From positions 1,364,001 through 1,428,000 of the forward strand of contig NZ_CP034451.1 of the NCBI RefSeq assembly GCF_003952525.1: DNA of 64,000 nt, read 5' to 3'. Shown here piece after piece: positions 35,503 to 44,229 of the stretch. Made by a program: the position numbers and the translations under genes. The first letter of the stretch is position 1. Each line of letters opens with the position of its first letter. The notes under the pieces are model-generated. The model worked only from the letters and a program-made list of their open reading frames with translations. It searched no databases and had not been told where the DNA came from. This stretch comes from Mesorhizobium sp. M3A.F.Ca.ET.080.04.2.1 (GTDB taxonomy: Bacteria > Pseudomonadota > Alphaproteobacteria > Rhizobiales > Rhizobiaceae).

Positions 35503-36396
35503 ATGACGAGAACAATCTCCACCCTGATCGGCTTCATCGCCATTTTGACCTGGTCGTTCCTGGCACTGCTTTCGACGGCAGCCGGTCCGATCCCGCCATT
35601 CCAGCTCGCGGCCATGACCTTTTTCCTCGGCGGCATGGTCGGCGTCGCCAGCTGGATATTCCGGCCGCAGGCGATCAGATCGCTGCGCCAGCCCTGGCAG
35701 GTCTGGGCGCTCGGCGTGGCGGGGCTGTGCATCTATCACTGCGCATATTTCTTCGCCATCCAGTCGGCGCCGCCGGTCGAGGTCAGCCTGATTGCTTATC
35801 TCTGGCCGTTGCTGATCGTGGTGTTCGCCGCCTTCCTGCCCGGCGAGAGGCTGCGGTTCCACCATATCATCGGCGTGCTTCTCGGGCTGGCCGGCGCGGT
35901 CGCCATCATCAGCAAGGGCGGCAGCGTGGGGCTGGCCGGCGGCATCATGCCGGGGCACATCATCGCGCTGTTCTGCGCCTTCGTCTGGTCAGGCTATTCG
36001 GTGCTGTCGCGCCGTTTCGGCCAGGCGCCGGTCGACGTCGTCGCCGGCTATTGCCTGATCACCTCGGCGGTGGCCTTCCTGCTGCATCTGGGGCTGGAAG
36101 AGACGGTCTGGCCGGCTCCGGCGGCGCAATGGGCGGCGATCGCCACGCTCGGCACGATCCCGCTCGGCGCCGGCTTCTATGCCTGGGACTGGGGTTGCAA
36201 GCACGGCGACATCATGATCCTGGGCGCGCTGTCCTATGCCGCGCCGCTGCTTTCGGTCGTGGCCCTGCTGGTGTTCGGCTTCGGCACCTATCACTGGTCG
36301 ATCGGGCTGGCCTGCGCGCTGATCGTGCTCGGCGCGCTGACGGCGGCCAAGGACATGATCCTGCCGAAGCTAAAGGAGACCGCACCAGCCGAATAG
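35503..36396 (+). CDS. EamA-family exporter (YddG-like)
   Basis: A 297-residue, ten-helix drug/metabolite transporter made of two EamA repeats (about residues 10-135 and 150-285). AYLWPLLIVVFAAFLPGERL and WSGYSVLSRRF mark the ends of the two halves, and the overall pattern is close to aromatic amino acid exporter YddG. ATG 35503 was chosen because the first helix starts at residue 5. Its TAG is only 4 bp from the convergent DUF2778 gene's stop. Confidence 0.8.
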   Translation: MTRTISTLIGFIAILTWSFLALLSTAAGPIPPFQLAAMTFFLGGMVGVASWIFRPQAIRSLRQPWQVWALGVAGLCIYHCAYFFAIQSAPPVEVSLIAYLWPLLIVVFAAFLPGERLRFHHIIGVLLGLAGAVAIISKGGSVGLAGGIMPGHIIALFCAFVWSGYSVLSRRFGQAPVDVVAGYCLITSAVAFLLHLGLEETVWPAPAAQWAAIATLGTIPLGAGFYAWDWGCKHGDIMILGALSYAAPLLSVVALLVFGFGTYHWSIGLACALIVLGALTAAKDMILPKLKETAPAE

Positions 36397-36399
36397 CGA

Positions 36400-38007
36400 T
36401 CAGCCCGAGCGCCCTTCCTGGGCGAGCTGGGTGGGCGACCGGGTCAGGCGCGGCACCACCACGAGGCGCTTGATCTTGCCCTTCTTGTAGGCGGCAAGGA
36501 AGCGGTGATAGTCCCTGAAGACGACGCAGCCATTGGATTCGGCGCGGCCGCCGCGCAGCATGTAGGTGTGCGCCAGCAGCCCGTCGCGGCCATATTTGTT
36601 CTTGCCGCTGGAAGGCGTCAGCCGGATCGCCTCGACGCCGTGGAAGCGCGATTCACGCAGCGACAGATTGTAGGTGTCGGGCGGCGTCGGACCGACATTC
36701 TTGCGGTTGACGAAGCGGGGCTGGTCGACCATCGAGCCCAATCCCGAATGTGCCTCGAGCTTCGACCCGTCCGGCATGTAAACAGTCTTGGCCGAGATGT
36801 CGTAGATGGCGACGCCATTGCCCGTCGAAGGCGCATTGAACAGGTTTCTGAAGGCATTGCCCATATTGCCGCGCTCGGGCGTGTCCGGCTTGGCATAGGC
36901 GAGCATCTCGGAGGCTTGCGGCTTGGTGCGCTTGGCAGGCTCACCGCTGATCGGCTTCGATCCCTGCACACCCGGAAGCCCCTGATCGCTACTCCTCAAG
37001 GAGCGCGGCGCCTGCGGGCCGTCCGCAGTGTCGACGGCGGCCGGTTGCGGTCTGGCGGCCTGTGGTTTTGCCGGCTGTGCTGCCTGCGGCTTCGCGGGTT
37101 GCGGCTTCGCGGCGTTCTGTTCGGGCGCCTGGGGCGCGCGGTCGAGCGCCGTGCGCGGCCGAAGGCCAGGCAAGTCGATGCTGTCGGGCAGCCCGTCCTG
37201 CGGCGTCAGCGAAGCGACCTGCACCTCGCCCTGCCCGGAAGCGGCGGCGCCACCCGCGGCGGCCGCCGGACCAGGCGCATCGCTGTCGGCGAGCGCGACG
37301 GCGGCCGGCACGTCGGCGGTCGCTTCCGGCATGACATTGGCCAGCGACAGCGCCAGTTCGGAAGCCCCCTGGACGTCGATTTGAGCGGAGCCGAAACGCG
37401 CTTCGGCCGGAGCGTTGGGTAGCCCGCCGCCGAAGCGGCTCGCCATCGGCAGGCTCGCCAGCAGCACGGGCGCGCTCTCGGCGCGCGCGAAGGCGGCGGC
37501 AAGTTTCTGTGGCGAAAGCCCGGCGCGCTTGACGACGCCGTCGAAGCGATCGGCGAGCGTTGCGGCGGAGGCGACCTGCACGGATTCGCGCGCGGCGCTG
37601 ATTGTTTGGTGCGCCACACTGTTGGGCGCCGCCGGCTTCAGCCGCGCCGCCTTTCCGTCACGCGCGAAGCTCGTCGCGAGGCTGAGGCAACCCCTGTCGC
37701 AGCCGCCGGTGAGCGAGCCCTGCTTGTAGGCGCCGCTCGAGGCAAGGCGCGGCGTCCAGGCGTTGGCAAGCTGACGCCGCTGGTCGCCAAGCGTGATCTT
37801 GCCCGGCGCAAGCAGGCCCTGCGGCAATCCGTTGGAGGCGGCGGTGAGCGAGGTGCTCACCGAATAAAGGCCGGCCATTGTCGCCATGGACCACAGGGCG
37901 AGCGCGGCGCCGACAGCAGGCACCACAACCCAACGACCACCAGATTTCTTCGAAGTTACCCCCCCTTCAGGAGTGTCACCCCGGTTCTTCAAACGCAAAA
38001 ACGCCAT
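36400..38007 (-). CDS. secreted DUF2778 protein with long disordered linker
   Basis: A 535-residue protein. A hydrophobic segment at about residues 28-50 acts as signal or anchor. Residues about 100-390 are low-complexity, including an Ala/Pro/Gln/Lys stretch (AAKPQPAKPQAAQPAKPQAA). The C-terminal 140 residues are a DUF2778 domain: AIYDISAKTVYMPDGSKLEA, YGRDGLLAHTYMLRGG and SNGCVVFRDYHRFL, which has the SxGCV signature of L,D-transpeptidase folds. A peptidoglycan-modifying role is likely from this motif but unproven. ATG 38007 has GAGAG 7 nt upstream. A single TTAACCAT octamer (38135-38128) lies about 120 bp upstream. Confidence 0.78.
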   Translation of the reverse strand: MAFLRLKNRGDTPEGGVTSKKSGGRWVVVPAVGAALALWSMATMAGLYSVSTSLTAASNGLPQGLLAPGKITLGDQRRQLANAWTPRLASSGAYKQGSLTGGCDRGCLSLATSFARDGKAARLKPAAPNSVAHQTISAARESVQVASAATLADRFDGVVKRAGLSPQKLAAAFARAESAPVLLASLPMASRFGGGLPNAPAEARFGSAQIDVQGASELALSLANVMPEATADVPAAVALADSDAPGPAAAAGGAAASGQGEVQVASLTPQDGLPDSIDLPGLRPRTALDRAPQAPEQNAAKPQPAKPQAAQPAKPQAARPQPAAVDTADGPQAPRSLRSSDQGLPGVQGSKPISGEPAKRTKPQASEMLAYAKPDTPERGNMGNAFRNLFNAPSTGNGVAIYDISAKTVYMPDGSKLEAHSGLGSMVDQPRFVNRKNVGPTPPDTYNLSLRESRFHGVEAIRLTPSSGKNKYGRDGLLAHTYMLRGGRAESNGCVVFRDYHRFLAAYKKGKIKRLVVVPRLTRSPTQLAQEGRSG

Positions 38008-38531
38008 ACGACCACTCTCAATCGGCATGCCGGTTTGCGGACCTGGCACCCGTCACGATCACAGTTCGCCTGGTGCCCCCTGCACCTTCACGCGTCTGTT
38101 GCCGATTGATTCAAAAGATGGACAAAGATGGTTAACCAATCCCTCCACCGATCGCCAATGTGGCGACGGTCCATACGAAAAAAGAGCCCTCCATGATCTC
38201 CGTCACGGTAAAAATGCTCTCCCTCACCCGCTTTGCTGCCCGTTTTTCCAGCATCTGTCAAGAAAGCGTGAAGACGGGAACCGCAGCAACCCGGGCGCGT
38301 AGAGAAGGATTAGGGTTAAAATGCGACCAAGCGGCCCGGCACTGGAACAAGCCGGGCGATGATGGCAGCCGGCAAAGCCGTCGAAAAGACCTGCCGCACC
38401 TGGCTCGGCAAGAAATTTCGCCCCCAAAAATCACGCCGCGAGGAAGCGGACCAGGTTTGTACAGACACGACAATTGCGATGCTGTCGACAAAAGCCAGAT
38501 ACAGTTGGTGCGGGCTGTGGCCTGGAGCGGT
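38008..38531. other. gene-free stretch of about 520 bp
   Basis: No convincing gene is visible on either strand. The part at 38180-38500 has lower GC than its surroundings and several A-runs. It lies downstream of the polyketide operon and upstream of the DUF2778 gene, so the promoter of the latter must be in its left part. Confidence 0.5.
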
Positions 38532-39782
38532 TCAGCTTTGCGCCAGGCGCCGATCGGTCAAACCGGGGACGGGACTCGTCTTGCCGCTGAGCCGCGCGCC
38601 CAAGGTCAGCGCCCGCGGAAAATGACGGACGACTGCTTGCATCAGGACAACGCCGCCCGGGCCAAGGGCCAGGCGGGCGATGGCCTCGGCAGCACGGACC
38701 CGCGTCGAGAACAATCTTCTCCAGGCCGCCTCATAGCGTCTGCCGGCCGCTTCCCGCTGCGCCCGCGCGCTTGCCGCCTCACCGAGTTCCCGCGCCAGAA
38801 GCCAGCCGGACTGGAGCGCCATCGATATGCCCTCGGCGATGATCGGATGCGACTCGCCGGCAGCATTGCCGACACGGAAGATGTCCGCTTCATAGCCGGC
38901 GCGGATACCCGGCCGGATCGGACCAGCGGCAAGCCACGGGCCGTCGAGGGAGGCTCCTTCCAGAGCGTCGCGGGCGCCCCGGCATGTCGCCCTGAGATGA
39001 TGCTCGAGCGTTTCAGCCGCCGAGACATGGCCGCCGCGTTGGCGGGCAAGGCTGCCGCGCAGGCGGGCGAGCATGTCGCGCCTGATGCAGCAGGAGATCG
39101 ACATGCGGCCATGGTCGGCCAGCACCATGCCGCCATAACCGCCAGGAAAGGTCAGCAGCGGCATCAGGTCGGGCGCAAGCGACGATCCGGTGAAATGCGC
39201 CTTGAAACCGAGGAGATCGCCGGGGCGGCTGGACTTGTCGAGCTGGCTCGGCAGCGGTCCCGGCTCCCACGAGCCGTGCGCGGCGGCGATCACCGGCGCC
39301 CGCAGGATCGTCGCCTCGTCGCGGGCGTCCATCGCCTCGATGCGTACCGCCTGGCTGTTGCCGTCGCGTTCGATGGCGACGGCGCGGCAGGGTTGGAACA
39401 CGTCTGCGCCGGCCGAGCGGGCCGCGTCGAGCAGCAGCGTGTCCAATATGTCGCGGCCGAGCGCGCGGCCGAAGCCGTCTCCCGCCGCCGGGCCGGACCT
39501 CGCGCCCGGCATCGGCGCCTCGATGCTGGTCTCGGCGGAAAACAGCCCGACGCGGCGGATCTCGGGGCCGGCCTCGGCGCGCCAGGCATCGCCGATCCCG
39601 AGTTGGTCCAAAAGCGCGAGGTTGCTCGCCGAGATGTATTCGCCACATACCTTGCGGCGCGGAAACACGCTCTTTTCCACGACCGCCACGGCCCATCCAC
39701 GGCGTGCGAGCGCCAGCGCCAGCGAGGAGCCCGCCGGGCCGGCGCCGATGACGATCGCGTCGTGGGTGGAGGCACGCCTCAT
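38532..39782 (-). CDS. FAD-dependent oxidoreductase (geranylgeranyl reductase-like)
   Basis: A 416-residue flavoprotein of the group that includes geranylgeranyl reductases and aromatic hydroxylases. The dinucleotide fold GAGPAGSS is at residues 13-20, and FPRRKVCGEYISASNLALLDQL is the substrate-side motif. A GNAAGESHPIIAEGISMALQSG segment (split here by reading, about residues 295-316) matches the second FAD motif. Its ATG overlaps the methyltransferase stop by 4 nt. As third gene of a type III polyketide operon it probably hydroxylates or reduces the polyketide product. Confidence 0.85.
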   Translation of the reverse strand: MRRASTHDAIVIGAGPAGSSLALALARRGWAVAVVEKSVFPRRKVCGEYISASNLALLDQLGIGDAWRAEAGPEIRRVGLFSAETSIEAPMPGARSGPAAGDGFGRALGRDILDTLLLDAARSAGADVFQPCRAVAIERDGNSQAVRIEAMDARDEATILRAPVIAAAHGSWEPGPLPSQLDKSSRPGDLLGFKAHFTGSSLAPDLMPLLTFPGGYGGMVLADHGRMSISCCIRRDMLARLRGSLARQRGGHVSAAETLEHHLRATCRGARDALEGASLDGPWLAAGPIRPGIRAGYEADIFRVGNAAGESHPIIAEGISMALQSGWLLARELGEAASARAQREAAGRRYEAAWRRLFSTRVRAAEAIARLALGPGGVVLMQAVVRHFPRALTLGARLSGKTSPVPGLTDRRLAQS

Positions 39783-40501
39783 CGGGCATCCCCGGGCGGC
39801 ATCTGACCGGTGCCGACGAAGACGTGGGAGAAAAGGCCGGCGCGCCGCTCCTCCAGCGGCCGGCCGCCGGCAGCACTCCAGAGATCGGAAAGTTCCGTCC
39901 CGCGGAAGCCGGCGCGCACGCTCTGGGCGGCGTCATGCCTGGTCACGTCATTGGCGCCGATCGCCGGCAGAAGACGGGTCGCGGCCAGCGCGAAGCTGGC
40001 ACGCAGCGGTTCCGTCGCCAGGATCAGCGGCGCCTTGCGCCGCAGGAGCGAGAACAGGCGCAACAGCCCATCGTCGTCGAAATGATGCAGGAACAGGTTG
40101 ACCGTGATCGCGTCGAAGGTCCTGCCCTCGGTCCTCTCCGCCCAGTCGAAGACGTCGGCGGTGATGGTTTCGAGCTTCCATCCCAGGCCGGCGAAATCCG
40201 CGGCGAGGTCCGGCGAGACGAGGCCGACGCGGTCGAGCATCGTCAGTTCCACCGCGCGCCACTCTCTTGCCATGCGCCGGGCCACCTTGAGCATAAAGGT
40301 GCCATCGCCGGCACCGATCTCGAGAATGCGGCCGGGCGGCGTGACGATGAATTTCCGCAAGAGCGAGACCATGATCGGTGCCTGGAGCATCAGCGCGTTG
40401 ATGCGGGCGAGATCGCGGCGCGAGCGCAGCGCGCGGGGATCCTCGGCCAAAAGGCCGTCAAGGATTTCCGGCACGAGGCTGCGTTGAGCGAGCGCGGTCA
40501 C
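39779..40501 (-). CDS. SAM-dependent methyltransferase in the polyketide operon
   Basis: A 240-residue class I methyltransferase. Motif I is ILEIGAGDGTFML (about residue 48-60); VNLFLHHFDDDGLLRLFSLL near residue 125 is the post-motif region. The start is GTG 40501, overlapping the polyketide synthase stop (GTGA), and the end overlaps the next ATG. The tight coupling suggests O- or C-methylation of the polyketide, though small carboxylates cannot be ruled out. Confidence 0.85.
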   Translation of the reverse strand: MTALAQRSLVPEILDGLLAEDPRALRSRRDLARINALMLQAPIMVSLLRKFIVTPPGRILEIGAGDGTFMLKVARRMAREWRAVELTMLDRVGLVSPDLAADFAGLGWKLETITADVFDWAERTEGRTFDAITVNLFLHHFDDDGLLRLFSLLRRKAPLILATEPLRASFALAATRLLPAIGANDVTRHDAAQSVRAGFRGTELSDLWSAAGGRPLEERRAGLFSHVFVGTGQMPPGDAR

Positions 40502-41565
40502 GAGACGGTCCTGAACAGCATGGTCTCGGCCGTCAGCCCGGGTCCGAACGACATGCCGCAGCCAAGGCGTCCGCCCGGCGCCTGCAGCATCTTCTCCATC
40601 ACGAACATGACGGTGGGCGACGACATGTTGCCGTATTGGCGCAGCACCTCGCGCGACGGTTCGAGCGCGCTGGGCTCCAGGTCCAGCGCCCTTTCGACGG
40701 CATCGAGAATGGTGCGCCCGCCGGGATGCACGGCCCAAAGGTCGATCGCCTCCGGCGGCCGGCCGCCGAGTATGGCGTCCCTGTTGCTGCGCAACGCCTG
40801 CTGGACCGCCGCCGGCACCTGGCCGGACAGCACCATGTCGAAGCCGTGGTCGCGAATATCCCAGGTCATCAACGCCCGTTGCTCGCACGCGACGGTGCAG
40901 CGGAAGGAGTCGAGTTCGATGCCCGGCGGCTCGGCGGTGACCAGCGTCGCCGCGCAGCCATCGCCCCAAAGGCAGAAGGAGAGCAGCTTTTCCAGCTTGG
41001 TGGTTTCCCTCAGATGCAGCGTGCAGACCTCGATGTTGACCATGAGGACCCTGGCTCGGGGGTCCGAGCGCACGATGTGGCGGGCAAGCTTGAGGCCGTT
41101 GATTGCCGCGTAGCAGCCCATGAAACCGATCATCGTGCGCTCGATGCCGTCCGGCAGGCCGCAACGCGCAGCAAGGTCGAGGTCGATGCCCGGCGCGGAG
41201 AAGCCGGTGCAGGTGGTGATGATGAGATGAGTTATACGCGATGCCTCGTCGCCAAGGTGGAGTCCGTTGACGGCCTTTTGCGCAAGAACGGGTGCCGCCT
41301 GGCTGAACATCGCCATTCTGGCGGCCGTTCCGGGAAAGGCGCCGCGCCTGAAGGTTCCTGCAAGGTCGGCCGACGACCCTTCGGGATCGAGCGCGGGCGC
41401 AAAGCAGGAAAAGCGATGCTCGATGCCGGCGAGACCCGCCATGCGCTGGAATATCTTCCGGCGATCGGCGGGCAGCATGGAGGCCGCGTAGCGCAGGTAG
41501 AACTCATGGACTTCGTGCTCCGGAACCGCTGTCGCGATCCGGTTGATGTAGGCGCTGACGGGCAT
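40498..41565 (-). CDS. type III polyketide synthase (chalcone/stilbene synthase family)
   Basis: A 355-residue homodimeric condensing enzyme that extends an acyl-CoA starter with malonyl-CoA and cyclises the chain. The catalytic triad is visible: Cys119 (TTCTGFSAPG), His280 (WAVHPGG) and Asn313 (YGNMSSPT). The C-terminal GCGMSFGPGLTAETML matches the family's GFGPG loop. ATG 41565 follows AGGAGAAGGA directly. Together with the coupled methyltransferase and flavoprotein it resembles the gene content of Streptomyces srsABC, which makes methylated phenolic-lipid quinones. Bacterial homologues also give alkylpyrones or alkylresorcinols, so the product is open. Confidence 0.92.
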   Translation of the reverse strand: MPVSAYINRIATAVPEHEVHEFYLRYAASMLPADRRKIFQRMAGLAGIEHRFSCFAPALDPEGSSADLAGTFRRGAFPGTAARMAMFSQAAPVLAQKAVNGLHLGDEASRITHLIITTCTGFSAPGIDLDLAARCGLPDGIERTMIGFMGCYAAINGLKLARHIVRSDPRARVLMVNIEVCTLHLRETTKLEKLLSFCLWGDGCAATLVTAEPPGIELDSFRCTVACEQRALMTWDIRDHGFDMVLSGQVPAAVQQALRSNRDAILGGRPPEAIDLWAVHPGGRTILDAVERALDLEPSALEPSREVLRQYGNMSSPTVMFVMEKMLQAPGGRLGCGMSFGPGLTAETMLFRTVS

Positions 41566-41874
41566 GTTCCTTCTCCTGGGCGTCGGGCGCGGTGCCACCG
41601 TTGCCCTGCTGCCGGAGGATCCTCGCTCAGTGCGGTGCCGCGCGCTGCTTCGTGCGCGCGGCTGATGCTGCAATACTCGACCTGGCACATGGCCTTCTCG
41701 ATCGGCCATGCGGCGGTTCCGAGAACCGGGTCATGCGGTGGCGCCACGCACCAGTCGCGAACGCCGCGCCTCGAGCATTGTCTTGTCAGACAACGCTTTT
41801 GATGGCCATTTTCGTCCCACGAAATGGTTCGCAGCGATGATCGCCGCGGCGCTCACGGGCTGGCACGGCGGCCT
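41566..41874. other. upstream region of the polyketide operon
   Basis: A gap of 309 bp holding the operon leader on the minus strand. A short palindrome TTGTC-A-GACAA (41783-41793) about 220 bp upstream of the synthase start could be a regulator site. No gene is seen. Confidence 0.4.
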
Positions 41875-42339
41875 TCAGCGCGATCCGCCCGGATCGTCGG
41901 CGACACCGACATGATGGCGGTAGACCATGCCCCAGCCCTTCCATCCGGTGAACAGGAGGATAAGGACGACGATCAGGGACAGCGTGAGGCCAACCGGAAC
42001 CACGGCCGCCTCGCCGGTGGAGTATCGCGAATACCAATTGTAGAGTTCAATGAGCACGACAAGCACATTGCCGCCGGCGTGAAGCCATGCATCCCGCAGG
42101 TTGCGGACCTGGTCGTCGCCCAGCACATCGGTCAGCCCGGCAAGAGCGGCCAGGGCCGCCATGATCAGGCCCGCCCCGAGAAGCCAGAGCGTGGCGACGA
42201 TCCAGCCAGGGTTGCCCGTCCGCCAGAAAATCAGGTCGCAAACGAAAGTCGCCACAAAAAAGGCGATCGGAAAAGGGATCAGCATCGGATGGATCGGGTG
42301 GCCGCCGATGCTGGCCGTGCTATGCGGATAGTGGGTCAT
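41875..42339 (-). CDS. DUF2231 membrane protein
   Basis: A 154-residue protein with four hydrophobic helices. GGHPIHPMLIPFPIAFFVA near the N-terminus is the DUF2231 hallmark, with its conserved HPxHP-like His residues. The C-terminal tail is soluble. Related proteins are often near haem or copper proteins, but I know no activity. ATG 42339 has a GAGACGTC leader and no strong ribosome-binding site. Confidence 0.8.
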   Translation of the reverse strand: MTHYPHSTASIGGHPIHPMLIPFPIAFFVATFVCDLIFWRTGNPGWIVATLWLLGAGLIMAALAALAGLTDVLGDDQVRNLRDAWLHAGGNVLVVLIELYNWYSRYSTGEAAVVPVGLTLSLIVVLILLFTGWKGWGMVYRHHVGVADDPGGSR

Positions 42340-42555
42340 CGCGACGTCTCCACGTTACTGGTGCGCCGACCCTGACCAGCGGACCTGGCCAGCCCGGCGA
42401 CAGAGAGCCGAACCGCATATCAAACTCCGGTTGTAGAGGAATGTTCCAGCCTCCCGCGCACCGATCGGCGCAATTGCGCGGTCGGAATTGTCAGAAAATT
42501 AATCAGCGATTTCTAATATTATGGGTTAAGCGGCAACAAGTTGCGGCAACAGCCC

Positions 42556-42702
42556 ATGACCAAGAACCTCGGCAACGCCAAGCCACATGAGCCAGGCACA
42601 GGCATAAAACCGTCGCTGCTCGGCAAAGTCGCACCCGCGCTGTTCCCGCTGGCGGTCGGGGCGCTGTGCTATCTCGTCGGCAGGCAGTTCTTCGGTTTTT
42701 AA
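42556..42702 (+). CDS. small membrane protein, 48 residues
   Basis: ATG 42556 to TAA 42700-42702. The first 20 residues are polar (MTKNLGNAKPHEPGTGIKPS) and a single hydrophobic helix follows (VAPALFPLAVGALCYLVG). The upstream GCGGCAAC is a poor ribosome-binding site. Composition supports coding but I know no family. It ends at the edge of a multicopper oxidase remnant on the other strand. Confidence 0.4.
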   Translation: MTKNLGNAKPHEPGTGIKPSLLGKVAPALFPLAVGALCYLVGRQFFGF

Positions 42703-42755
42703 GTTAAGCAATCCGCTGCCCGTCCAACGGAGGCCGGAAGTTCCGGTCCTCGTCT

Positions 42756-42920
42756 GCTGACGTCGATGAGCACCATCAGCCCGCCGCCGCCCTTCTCTTC
42801 GACATGGTTGTTCGTGGTGTGGTGCGCGATGTGGCAGTGGACCAGCCACTTGCCGGGACCCGCTGCTTCAAGGCGGCGGCCGGGGATCAACGCGCACCGA
42901 GGCGACACGTTCACGGGGCC
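42756..42920 (-). pseudogene. remnant of a multicopper oxidase C-terminus
   Basis: The minus strand reads VNVSPRCALIPGRR, GPGKWLVHCHIAHHTTNNHV and GGLMVLIDV. This is the last cupredoxin domain of a multicopper oxidase, with the HCH copper-ligand motif and following His residues. No start and no upstream copper domains are present. Sequence before 42700 and after 42930 does not continue the family, so a short fragment survives. Confidence 0.75.
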
Positions 42921-42932
42921 GCGCAGGGTCAA

Positions 42933-43475
42933 CCGAGGGATGCGCGAGTTCCAGGGTGCCAGAAGGCGCTCGGCAACTGGCCGGGCTCGGCCATTTGCGC
43001 CCCGCCTGCTGCTTTGGTCCTAGGGCCTAGGTCGTTCTTGCCCTCACATGAGCGCAAGCGCATGTTCGCATGAGCCGGCAGGCTCGCAAACTCCGGTCAG
43101 GCCCGGCTGCCAACCCAATACCCCCCCAGGCTGCCGGGCCGCCCGGCGCGTCACGGCCACCCGTCCTTCATCAAATCTGCCCATCCGACACGGCAGTTCG
43201 GCCTTTACCGAATGTTCCGCCCAGTCTCTCATTTTGGCGCACGCTTGGCGATGACGGTGCCGGCCTCGACGTCACCAGCACGATCGGCGTGCCGGAGGCT
43301 TTCACGCTGCAGGTCGGGCTGGGGCTGCCGAGGCGAGCCGCCGTCACACCAGCCGGCCTGACGCGCGCCGCGCTGCTGTTCGGCGCGGTCCTGCACCGGG
43401 CAGGCAGCCGCCATTGGCTCTGGCGCTTTCCCGGCAAATGCGGGAAACAGTCGGCAGCCGGAGAAACGCCGCCGC
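42933..43475. other. gene-poor stretch of about 540 bp
   Basis: No complete gene is visible. At about 43245-43380 (plus strand) one frame reads GAGLDVTSTIGVPEAFTLQV and then RRAAVT. This faintly resembles a rhizobial PilZ domain and may be a second gene remnant; I hold this at low confidence. GC-rich inverted segments lie near 43100-43150. Confidence 0.35.
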
Positions 43476-44180
43476 ATGTGCAATCTCTACAACATCACCA
43501 CCAGCCAGCAGGCGATCCGCCAGTGGACACGTGCGCTGCGCGACATTTCGGGCAACCTCGAGCCTTCGCTCGACATCTATCCCAATCAGGCAGCGCCCGT
43601 GGTGCGCAATGCCGCCGACGGCAGCCGCGAGCTCGCAAGGCTGCGCTGGGGCATGCCGACGCCGGCCGATCGCGTGCGCGGCAACGCCGATTCCGGCACC
43701 ACGAACATCCGCAACCCGCAATATGCCCACTGGCTGCCTTTTCTCGGCATCGAGAACCGCTGCGTGGTGCCGGTGACGAGCTTCGCCGAGCCCTCGCCGA
43801 CGCCGGGCGACAAGGATCCCGAAACCGGCGTGCAGAAGAATTTCTGGTTTGCGTTGCGTGAAGACCGACCGCTGTTCTTCTTCGCCGGCCTGTGGACGCC
43901 CTGGCACGGCGTGCGCAAGGTGAAGGAGGGCCCGGGCGACCACGAGCTCTACGGCTTCCTGACGACAAAACCCAACGCGCTGATCGCGCCGATCCACGAG
44001 AAGGCGATGCCGGTAATCCTGACCACGTCGGAGGAGACTGAGTTGTGGCTGACTGCGCCATGGTCGGAGGCGAAGAAGCTGCAGCGACCGGCGCCGGACG
44101 ACGCGCTGGTGATCGTGAAAAAGCCGGCGACGCAGATCAAGTTTCCGGCCGAGCCGCCGGCGCAAGGGTCGTTGTTTTAG
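43476..44180 (+). CDS. SOS response-associated peptidase family protein (SRAP; YedK/HMCES type)
   Basis: A 234-residue SRAP-domain protein. The invariant Cys2 (MCNLY) becomes N-terminal after Met removal and forms a thiazolidine crosslink with abasic sites in single-stranded DNA, shielding them during replication. NTNIRN-type GTTNIRNP, SFAEPSP (conserved Glu) and HEKAMPVIL (conserved His) complete the active site. ATG 43476 must be the start because Cys2 is essential. I see no SOS box directly upstream; the clear one in this window is 3 kb away at 46616. Confidence 0.92.
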   Translation: MCNLYNITTSQQAIRQWTRALRDISGNLEPSLDIYPNQAAPVVRNAADGSRELARLRWGMPTPADRVRGNADSGTTNIRNPQYAHWLPFLGIENRCVVPVTSFAEPSPTPGDKDPETGVQKNFWFALREDRPLFFFAGLWTPWHGVRKVKEGPGDHELYGFLTTKPNALIAPIHEKAMPVILTTSEETELWLTAPWSEAKKLQRPAPDDALVIVKKPATQIKFPAEPPAQGSLF

Positions 44181-44229
44181 GGAGTATGGGCAGGAAATCG
44201 TCGGGGCGATGCCCTAAGGGATTTTGGCC

